From the NCBI GenBank assembly GCA_900554815.1, contig USIO01000022.1, positions 1-27,027 on the forward strand: a stretch of DNA of 27,027 nucleotides, read 5' to 3'. Source of the stretch: an uncultured Clostridium sp. Lineage in GTDB: Bacteria > Bacillota > Clostridia > TANB77 > CAG-508. The notes under the pieces were generated by a model that saw nothing but the letters and a program-made list of their open reading frames with translations, did no database searches and had not been told where the DNA came from. The translations under genes were made by a program, and so were the position numbers. Numbering within the stretch: the first letter of the stretch is position 1; every line of letters begins with the position of its first letter. Positions 18,497-25,336 of the stretch are shown here, one piece after another.

Positions 18497-19589
18497 TTAT
18501 TTAAATATATTTTGGTTTAATATTGGAATACTATATAAAAATAGTACATCTTGATTTTCAAATTCTAAATATTGTGTTAGTATTTTGCTAGAAATATATC
18601 TAATATCTATTAAAGTTATTTTGCTATAGTTTTTTACTAATAATGGTGCTATACTACTTCCAAATGAGTCTCTAAATAGTAGCAATTCTTTTTTGGAATT
18701 TGCATTTGGATTTTCTATACTAATTAATGGGGTAGCACCTGATAGGAATATATCGTACCTGTCTGCTGTTTGCTTATAGTAATAAATCTTGCCAGTTTCT
18801 TTGTTTTCGAAATTGTAAGTTTTACATCCTTCTATTTCATAATTAGTTAGTGTATATAGTTTATCCGGTTCTACATTTTTTCCTAGTTGCCCATAATATG
18901 TTCCAAAAAATTCTCCTTCGTCTACTATATTATATTCATTTGCGTGAGTTGTTTGTAGTTTCATTTTTTCTTCTAGTCTATTAACTACCTTATATAGTTT
19001 TTCTTGTCTCCAATGTAAATCTGTTTTATAGTAATCTTCTAATTTTATGCAATCCCATATATCAATATACTCTAAATTTTGCAAATTGTTATTCATTATT
19101 TTTTTTAGTTCCATGTAATTAGGCTTAAGATGGTCATCATCTTCTAAATAGTAATTCTTATCTGGAATAATAGCATAGTATACATTCATTGATTTATTTT
19201 TCAAATATTTTTCATATATTTCATTTATTTTATTTGCTGACTTTTCAATATATGCTGTATTTATTGGGTATTCCATTTTATAAATTGCGCCATCTTTTTC
19301 AAATAGCTTATCATTATCTTTTTGCCCCAAAATATTTATTCTAACAAATGAATTTAGTTCTTTTAAAAAGTTTCTAGCAATAAATTGATCAGTTGTATAT
19401 TCTTCTATTTTTTCCATGGTCTTACCGATTGACTATTTCTTTTATACTAATTTGGGGAAACTGAGCTAGTTTTCTTCTTTCTGTAGTAGAAATTAGCTTA
19501 TCTTCTGGAAAAATATTAATAAGAAAAGTTAATATTAATATTGTTGCAAATCCAACAGAAATAATTATATTCTTTATTTTGCCTTGCAT
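18497..19589 (-). CDS. DHHW/SGNH-type extracytoplasmic protein, O-acetylation partner (one CGGN site)
   Basis: A 363-residue protein: N-terminal membrane anchor (IIISVGFATILILTFLINIF), then TERRKLAQFPQISIKEIVNGKTMEKIEEYTTDQF, the DHHW-family opening, a catalytic-type DLHWRQE motif and RDSFGSS. It starts at ATG 19589, after GGAGG, 10 bases past the MBOAT gene. The frame breaks at plus-strand CCG 19425-19427 (AAT-C-GGT): skipping the C gives VNGKTMEKI (Gly55). Straight reading gives CGG directly followed by TAA, so the anchor would be cut off; a start at 19417 would leave an unanchored protein. It most likely works with MBOAT to transfer acyl groups to a cell-surface polymer. Confidence 0.85.
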
Positions 19590-19599
19590 GAGTTTCCTC

Positions 19600-20985
19600 C
19601 TAAAATCTAAAATATAAGAATGGATTAAAAGAACTATTTATTATATAGCTCGTACAAGTTACTAATATTATTAGTAAATATGCAGGTTCTAAGAAATTTG
19701 CAATCTTAGAAATTTTGTTTTTAGTAGCTATTTTAGAAAATATAGGTGTTGCTCCTAGTATTGCTATAATTATTACTAAAAAATAGCTTTTTAAGTAATA
19801 TAGACTTTCTGTTGAGATTAGCGAATTGCTTGTAATTCCAAGAATTCCTCCTATGTTCTTTATAATTTGTGGAATGCTTTCTGCATTAAATATAATAAAA
19901 CTAATCATTACTAAAAATAGAACATACAATCTTCCTATAAATTGGGGTAGTTTTTTTAAATATTTTTCCAAAAATAATTTTTCTATAATCAATAAAATAC
20001 CAAAATATACTCCCCAAATAACAAAGTTCCATGCCGCACCATGCCATAGTCCAGTGAGTAGCCACACAATCATAATATTTCTAATCCATTTTATTTTGTT
20101 TACTCTATTTCCACCTAAAGGAATATATATGTAATCTCTAAACCATGAACTTAAAGAAATATGCCATCTTCTCCAAAAGTCTGTAATATTTGTTGCAATA
20201 TAAGGATAATTAAAGTTTTCTAAAAATTCAAATCCAAACATTTTTCCTAAACCAATTGCCATATCAGAATAACCAGAAAAGTCAAAATAAATTTGTAGCA
20301 TGGCTGATATTCCATATAGCCAATAAAATAAAACACTATTGTCATTGCTCGACAAGAAAATATTCGCTAATTCTCCAAGCACATTTGCAATTAGCACTTT
20401 TTTTCCTAATCCTATAATAAATCTTCTAACTCCTAGTGCAAATTTTTGAAATGTATGTACTCTATTTTCTAATTGTTTTTCAATTGTAGTATATCTTACA
20501 ATAGGCCCTGCAATTAATTGAGGAAATAAAGAAATATACATAGCAAGTTTTAAAATATTTTTTTGTACTTTTGCTTGTCCTCTATAAACATCAATTATAT
20601 AACTAATTAATTGGAATGTATAAAAAGAAATTCCAATTGGTAGTATAACATAAATAAAATCTATTTTATCTTTAAGCCATAAATTTATATTTTCAATTAA
20701 AAAATTAGTATATTTAAAATAAACAAGTATTCCAACACATATAAATAAAGCAAGTATTAAAAATATTTTTGAATTTTTTTTATACTTGTCCATTAATATT
20801 ACGAATACATATGTGCATATAATAGAGAAAATCATTACCCAACCATATGTTGGTTCACCCCAAAAATAGAATAAAATTGATGCTAATAATAAAACAATAT
20901 TTTTAGCTTTATTAGGTACAATATAATATGTACCTAATAAAATCGGCAAAAAGAAAAATAAGAATGTTATACTAGAAAATACCAT
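19600..20985 (-). CDS. MBOAT family O-acyltransferase (AlgI/DltB-like)
   Basis: A 461-residue multi-spanning membrane enzyme that moves acyl groups from inside to an extracytoplasmic polysaccharide. Visible: VFSSITFLFFFLPILL start, YFDFSGYSDMAIGLGKMFGF, NITDFWRRWHISLSSWFRDY, IPLGGNRVNK, and GLWHGAAWNFVIWG with the catalytic His. Full length, intact frame. AAAGGAG precedes the ATG. Forms a two-gene operon with the DHHW protein, as in alginate/peptidoglycan acetylation systems. The polymer is unknown; the GT2 and GT-C genes nearby are candidates for making it. Confidence 0.92.
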   Translation of the reverse strand: MVFSSITFLFFFLPILLGTYYIVPNKAKNIVLLLASILFYFWGEPTYGWVMIFSIICTYVFVILMDKYKKNSKIFLILALFICVGILVYFKYTNFLIENINLWLKDKIDFIYVILPIGISFYTFQLISYIIDVYRGQAKVQKNILKLAMYISLFPQLIAGPIVRYTTIEKQLENRVHTFQKFALGVRRFIIGLGKKVLIANVLGELANIFLSSNDNSVLFYWLYGISAMLQIYFDFSGYSDMAIGLGKMFGFEFLENFNYPYIATNITDFWRRWHISLSSWFRDYIYIPLGGNRVNKIKWIRNIMIVWLLTGLWHGAAWNFVIWGVYFGILLIIEKLFLEKYLKKLPQFIGRLYVLFLVMISFIIFNAESIPQIIKNIGGILGITSNSLISTESLYYLKSYFLVIIIAILGATPIFSKIATKNKISKIANFLEPAYLLIILVTCTSYIINSSFNPFLYFRF

Positions 20986-21016
20986 AAGTTTTCTCCTTTT
21001 GTATAAAAAGTAATAT

Positions 21017-21039
21017 CGCCATTTTAATTTAAAATGACG
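21017..21039 (-). terminator. Terminator after the DUF4358-like gene
   Basis: In minus-strand RNA CGUCAUUUUAA pairs with UUAAAAUGGCG, with one G-U pair that would be a mismatch on the other strand, followed by ATATTACTTTTTA. It separates the gene from the MBOAT operon. Confidence 0.5.
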
Positions 21040-21056
21040 ACACTATTTTTTCTTTA

Positions 21057-21626
21057 TTAAAGAGCCTCTGGAGCTAATAGTTCTTGTTCTGATTTTTCAA
21101 ATTCTTGTCCAACATTTCCAGCCAAAAGTTTAAATTTTTCGTAAATTGGTTTCGCCATATCTTGACTAGCCATTACAAGGCATATTACATCTCCACTACT
21201 TGTTGTATATACTTTTTCAGCAGAAACACATATCCACTTTCTAGCATCAATATTTTCATTCATTGTTTTTGCTATTTCACTTGCGTTTTTGCCTTCTTTT
21301 ACCTTTGCAAGTACAAGAGAATATGCTTGTGATGTAATCATTGGCTCAGAAATAACAATATATTCTAAGTCATTGGCATTTTCTAAACCAGTTGCACTCT
21401 TTACTGCCATATCATCTGTTGTATCTACAATTGTTGTATTTAAAGTTGGGTACAAGTTCTCCTCTCCCTCATATATTTTTTCAATTAATGCAGATAGGTC
21501 TTCTGCGCTATTAATTGGCTCTAAATTTGTTTTAGAAGTTGAATTCATTGTCATTGCAACAACTACTGCTATGATAACTATAGCAACTGCCACAATCCCA
21601 ATTATTACTTTAGTTTTCTTTTGCAT
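21057..21626 (-). CDS. Membrane-anchored DUF4358-like protein
   Basis: A 189-residue protein with a short basic N-terminus and one long hydrophobic helix (about residues 6-26), then an extracytoplasmic domain (SAEDLSALIEKIYEG, VISEPMITSQAYSLVLAKVKEG, DARKWICVSAEKV, GDVICLVMAS). The pattern resembles DUF4358, a family of anchored proteins of unknown function in Clostridia; I hold this family call loosely. The ATG at 21626 is chosen because GGGGAGG lies just upstream, rather than an in-frame ATG 63 bases further out. It follows maf by 66 bases. Intact, no in-frame CGG. Confidence 0.6.
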   Translation of the reverse strand: MQKKTKVIIGIVAVAIVIIAVVVAMTMNSTSKTNLEPINSAEDLSALIEKIYEGEENLYPTLNTTIVDTTDDMAVKSATGLENANDLEYIVISEPMITSQAYSLVLAKVKEGKNASEIAKTMNENIDARKWICVSAEKVYTTSSGDVICLVMASQDMAKPIYEKFKLLAGNVGQEFEKSEQELLAPEAL

Positions 21627-21692
21627 ATTAAACCCTCCCCTTTCATAATTATTTAATTTATTATAACATAAAAATTTAATAATAAACACTTA

Positions 21693-22268
21693 TTAATTAT
21701 ATTTTTTTAATATTTCATATACTTTATGAATTGGTAGTCCTAAAACTGTTGTATAATTTCCTTCTATTTTTTCTACATGTTTACTAAAACTGCTTTGGAT
21801 TGCATAACTTCCGGCTTTGTCTAAAACTTCTTCTTTACTAATATATTCTTCTATTTCTTTTTCAGTCATCTTCCCTATATATACATTTGTAATATCTGAA
21901 AAAACGTTTTCTTCTATTTTACCATTTTTTTCTATAAGTACTGCTACACTAGTAATTACTTGGTGCATATTGTTATTTAATTCTAATAACATATGTTTTG
22001 CATCATTTAAATTCTTTGGTTTTCCATAAATTTTTCCATCTTTTACTACTAATGTGTCTGCACCAATAACAATTCTTTCTCCATTTGTTTTATTAAATAC
22101 AGATTTTGCTTTTATATAAGCTAATCTTTTAGATTGCTCTTCTAATGGTAAATTTTCTTTTAATGTTTCATCCTCATTACTAGGAATTACTTCATAATTT
22201 GCTTTTATTAAATCTAATAGTTCTCTTCTTCTAGGAGAATTTGAAGCCAATATTATTCTCATATTCAT
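21693..22268 (-). CDS. maf: Maf-like nucleoside triphosphate pyrophosphatase
   Basis: A 191-residue cytoplasmic enzyme that hydrolyses non-canonical or modified nucleotides (dTTP/UTP-type). Motifs: IILASNSPRRRELL (the signature), VIGADTLVV with the catalytic Asp, and DKAGSYAIQSSFSKHVEKIEGNYTTVLGLP at the C-terminus. Length normal. A GGAAAGG site precedes the ATG. One out-of-frame CGG (GCC GGA) gives a normal glycine without any shift, a good contrast to the recoded sites. Confidence 0.93.
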   Translation of the reverse strand: MNMRIILASNSPRRRELLDLIKANYEVIPSNEDETLKENLPLEEQSKRLAYIKAKSVFNKTNGERIVIGADTLVVKDGKIYGKPKNLNDAKHMLLELNNNMHQVITSVAVLIEKNGKIEENVFSDITNVYIGKMTEKEIEEYISKEEVLDKAGSYAIQSSFSKHVEKIEGNYTTVLGLPIHKVYEILKKYN

Positions 22269-22308
22269 TTTTTCCTTTCCTTAATTATAAAATTTTTATT
22301 CGACTTTT

Positions 22309-22337
22309 TTGACTATTTTTAAAAACCGTAGTATAAT
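22309..22337 (+). promoter_or_regulatory. Strong sigma-A promoter for the small ORF
   Basis: TTGACT (22309-22314), a 17-base spacer and a perfect TATAAT (22332-22337) are the best promoter match in the window. It reads rightward, away from maf. Confidence 0.8.
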
Positions 22338-22382
22338 ATAGATATAATATTCCCAATGGGATAAATGAAAGGATGAAAAATT

Positions 22383-22568
22383 GTGAAAAAAACTTTGCTT
22401 AATGTTCTCCGGGTTGTTCTTTGGGTTTTGAAAGTGACATTGGTTATAGTGTTTTTGGCATCTCTTTCCAGTAATTTTGCTGGAATGCTGAGAAACACTG
22501 TGACCTTGTCGTCGCAGGTGTGGCACTTCATCGATACAATTTTAGGAGGTATTTTGTCAATTTTTTAA
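22383..22568 (+). CDS. Small hydrophobic protein with an in-frame CGG, atypical composition
   Basis: A 61-codon GTG-started ORF between a strong promoter and a strong terminator. AAAGGATG lies about 10 bases upstream. The product has one hydrophobic helix (VVLWVLKVTLVIVFLASL) and an amphipathic C-terminus (VWHFIDTILGGILSIF). I do not recognise it. Its codon use (CTC, TTG, GTG, TCG, CAG) is clearly richer in GC than its neighbours, suggesting transfer. Codon 10 is CGG (22410-22412), the only in-frame CGG in the window where straight reading gives the longer, plausible protein. If the C were skipped, translation would stop after 15 residues (MKKTLLNVLGLFFGF). It may be a recently acquired gene, a leader peptide, or a small RNA with a chance ORF. 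Confidence 0.45.
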   Translation: MKKTLLNVLRVVLWVLKVTLVIVFLASLSSNFAGMLRNTVTLSSQVWHFIDTILGGILSIF

Positions 22569-22574
22569 CATCCT

Positions 22575-22612
22575 CTCCGTTAATTTACATATGTAAATTA
22601 ACGGAGTTTTTT
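22575..22612. terminator. Terminator shared by the small ORF and trhP
   Basis: A perfect 16+16 palindrome (CTCCGTTAATTTACAT and its complement, 22575-22606) followed by TTTTTT. The trhP stop codon lies inside it. Confidence 0.85.
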
Positions 22613-23836
22613 CTTCCTTCTAATTATAGTATTTTGTTCAACTTTAATTGGTAGTTGCAATTTAGCTGTTTGTCCTTGTTTCCCTGGGTTAACTGTATTT
22701 ATTTCTTCTTCGTTTTCACTATCCCATAATTGTTTTATTTTAAATTCAACTGGTTTAATTTGATGTGGGATAATAATTTCTAAAGTATCTCCAACTGATA
22801 ATTTGTTTCTAATTTCTATTAATGTTTTTTCTTTATTATATTTTAAAACTTTTCCTCCAAATTCATAATATGAATTATATTGTTTGCCTTCATATTCTTG
22901 TATATCTTGGTTGTTTCTATCATTAAAATAAAATGTAGTTAAACCTCTTGTTTTTACTTTTTCTAATTCTTCTAAGTATTTTTTATAATCATAATTACTC
23001 GGGTTTTTGCAATAATCATCAATTGCATTTCTGTAGGCATTAATAACAGTTGCTAAGTAATATTCTGTTTTTAATCTGCCTTCTATTTTTAAACTATCCA
23101 CTCCTAAGTCAAATATTTCTGGTAATTCTTTTATTAAGCATAAGTCTTTAGAAGAGAAAATATAAGTTCCCTTGTTGTCGTGTTCTACTGGCATTAACTC
23201 TCCTGGGTTGTTTTTTTCTTCCACATACACATTATATTCCCATCTGCAACTTTGTGCACAGTCGCCTAAATTTGCGCTTCTTCCTGCTAAAAAATCACTT
23301 AAAAAACATCTTCCTGAATATCCAAAGCAAATTGCTCCATGAACAAACATTTCAATATCTAGTCCATCTGGTTTATTATTTATAATTTCACGAATTTGTT
23401 CTTTATTTAACTCTCTACCTAAAATAATCCTTTTAGCACCATTATTATGCCAAAATTTGCAAGTGTGGTAGCTTACGGTGTTTGCTTGTGTACTAATGTG
23501 TTTTTCTACATCTGGAGCTTCTTCATTTAGTACTTCCAGTACTCCACCATCTGCTACAATAATTCCATCTACTTTTAGTTTATTTAAAATTTGTGCTTGT
23601 TTGCGTATTTCATCATATTTATCATCCCCAGCAAATATATTAATAGCCACATATACTTTTTTTCCAATAAGATGTGCATATTTTATTGTATTAATTAAAT
23701 CATTATCTTGCATTTCTGCTCTTGTTCTTAATGATAATGAGCTTGTTCCTGCATATACTGCATCTGCTCCATACATAAAAGCTATTTTAGCCTTTTCAAA
23801 AGTACCTGCTGGGGCTAATAATTCTGGTATTTTCAT
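22598..23836 (-). CDS. trhP: U32 family tRNA hydroxylation protein TrhP
   Basis: A 412-residue U32 peptidase-like protein: MKIPELLAPAGTFEKAKIAFMYGADAVYAG start, MFVHGAICFGYSGRCFLSDF and the cysteine cluster NLGDCAQSCRWEYN, then DSLKIEGRLKTEYY and a C-terminal barrel-like domain. In Bacillus, TrhP proteins make 5-hydroxyuridine at tRNA position 34, which TrmR then methylates; trmR is two genes away here. Older annotation would be 'protease'. Frame intact. Its stop lies inside the terminator palindrome. Confidence 0.85.
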   Translation of the reverse strand: MKIPELLAPAGTFEKAKIAFMYGADAVYAGTSSLSLRTRAEMQDNDLINTIKYAHLIGKKVYVAINIFAGDDKYDEIRKQAQILNKLKVDGIIVADGGVLEVLNEEAPDVEKHISTQANTVSYHTCKFWHNNGAKRIILGRELNKEQIREIINNKPDGLDIEMFVHGAICFGYSGRCFLSDFLAGRSANLGDCAQSCRWEYNVYVEEKNNPGELMPVEHDNKGTYIFSSKDLCLIKELPEIFDLGVDSLKIEGRLKTEYYLATVINAYRNAIDDYCKNPSNYDYKKYLEELEKVKTRGLTTFYFNDRNNQDIQEYEGKQYNSYYEFGGKVLKYNKEKTLIEIRNKLSVGDTLEIIIPHQIKPVEFKIKQLWDSENEEEINTVNPGKQGQTAKLQLPIKVEQNTIIRRKKKLR

Positions 23837-23909
23837 AATATCTTCCTCTTTTTCTATATATTTCTATACTTTACTATAGCATATTATTTCTACTAAATCC
23901 ATATATTTA

Positions 23910-23938
23910 TTTACTTTTTATAATTTATTTGCTATAAT
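23910..23938 (+). promoter_or_regulatory. Sigma-A promoter of the RelA/SpoT-domain gene
   Basis: TTTACT (23910-23915), a 17-base spacer and TATAAT (23933-23938), 47 bases before the ATG at 23985. Confidence 0.6.
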
Positions 23939-23984
23939 ATTATTATGTAATTAATAAAAAGATTTTTAAAGGATTGACTAATTA

Positions 23985-24708
23985 ATGGATAATCGGAAAA
24001 AATACATTTTTAAAAAATATACATTTTGATGTGTCTAATGTTATTGATGTTTATGGTCAATATGCTACTGGTTACTTTAAAGGATTTTTTAAACAAGAGA
24101 TCTTGGAAGAATATACTGCTATTAGAAAAGCTTTTCCTGAACTTAATTTTCATACAATTGCTAGAATTAAGTCTATGGATGCCACTTTGGAAAAGGCAAG
24201 TCGTAAAGGTATAGAAAATATTTATGATATTCATGGCATAAAGCATATTATTATTGATTTAAATGGTAAAGATGATGAAAGCCTTTTAATAAATTATTGT
24301 TACAAATTGGAAAATTTTTTACATATTTATTATGGTGCTAATTCTATTAATGTAATATCTGAAAGAAGAAAAGATTATATTGCTAATCCTAAGAGTACTA
24401 ACTATCAAGCGATACACATGTCTAGTCAAGACAGTAAAAATGGTAGAAAATTCGAAACACAAATTAAAACAGATAAAATGGAAAAAGTTGCAAGATTTGG
24501 AAGTGCAAGTCATTCAAATATCTATAAACCACGAGTAGTAGGAAAAACTCCTCTTGCTAAACTTCCTATTTATTTGCCAGTAGTTATTTTTGAAGATGAT
24601 AGGCCTATAGTATATGAGTTACCTAAAGAGCTTGCTTTCCAGTATTTTTATGGTGTTCCATATGAAAGTATATATCCAAATTCAGACGCAAAAAACCATA
24701 CGCTTTAA
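23985..24708 (+). CDS. RelA/SpoT-domain protein (CGGN site at codon 4, plus strand)
   Basis: A 240-residue protein resembling the synthetase domain of small alarmone synthetases: IARIKSMDATLEKASRKGIENIYDIHGIKHIII, PKSTNYQAIHMSS (Tyr140, His144) and KFETQIKTDKMEKVARFGSASHSNIYKPR (Glu157). It has no hydrolase or regulatory domain, so it may make (p)ppGpp or a related product; activity is inferred. The frame breaks at codon 4: ATG GAT AAT C-GGA (23994-23996). Skipping the C gives MDNGKNTFLKNIHFD and continues to the stop; straight reading ends at TGA after 15 codons. The alternative is an internal GTG at 24031, but AAAGGA and the promoter sit properly for ATG 23985. It lies opposite trhP and trmR. 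Confidence 0.75.
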
Positions 24709-24725
24709 GTAAGTGTATGGTTTTT
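24691..24725 (+). terminator. Terminator after the RelA/SpoT-domain gene
   Basis: A 15-bp stem (AAAAACCATACGCTT / AAGTGTATGGTTTTT) with one G-U pair in plus-strand RNA and a T run. The stop codon lies in its loop. It may also serve trmR from the other side. Confidence 0.75.
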
Positions 24726-24730
24726 GTTTC

Positions 24731-25326
24731 TTATTTTAATACTTTTGAAACAGCTAGCCCGTCTCCAACATCTAATATTTTTGTTTCTAATCTTTCATTA
24801 TTTGTTACTTGTCCGAATGTATTGTCTTAAATGTGTTACTGCAGTTCTTTGTTTGTGCTTATTGTAATTGCTCATTACATATCCCTTATATAAAATATTA
24901 TCTGCAAAAATATATCCATTAATCTTAGTAAGTCTTAATGCATGTTCTAAAAATATAGGGTATTTTCCTTTTGCAGCATCAATAAATATAACATCATATG
25001 TTTTATTTATTATTGGCAATATTTCAACTGCATTTCCTATTATTACATTAATTTTATTTTCCAGTCCGCATGTTTTGAATATTTGTTATTGCTTTTTTTG
25101 CTTTTTGTTCGTCAATTTCAATTGTATCAATCTTACCATCTTTATTTAAATATTTTGCAAAGCATATAGCAGAATATCCTACAGCTGTACCAATTTCTAA
25201 TATAGATAAAGGTCTTATTAGTTTTAGGTAGTCTGTTATTACTTTTAGTGTGCTATCCATAATAATAGGTATATTAGTATTTATAGATTCTTGCTTTATT
25301 TGTTTTAGAATGTCTGTATTAACCAT
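24731..25326 (-). CDS. trmR: tRNA 5-hydroxyuridine O-methyltransferase (two CGGN sites)
   Basis: A 197-residue SAM-dependent methyltransferase (YrrM/TrmR type). It has SILEIGTAVGYSAICFAKYL (SAM-binding loop), IDTIEIDEQKAKKA, DVIFIDAAKGKYPIFLEHAL and a C-terminus ETKILDVGDGLAVSKVLK. Two breaks: plus-strand CCG 25066-25068 (ATG-C-GGA giving NMGLENKINVIIGNAVEILP, Gly87) and 24813-24815 (ATT-C-GGA giving RQYIGQVTNNERLETK, Gly171). Skipping both restores the typical length; straight reading gives fragments. A GAC GGG within the same gene is out of frame and normal. It follows typA by 10 bases. With TrhP it would make 5-methoxyuridine in wobble position 34. Confidence 0.85.
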
Positions 25327-25336
25327 AATATTTCTC

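Noticed and set aside
22319..22531. Cysteine-containing ORFs on the minus strand opposite the small ORF
   Set aside because: No ribosome site or promoter, and the plus strand has a strong promoter, ribosome site and terminator; these are shadows.
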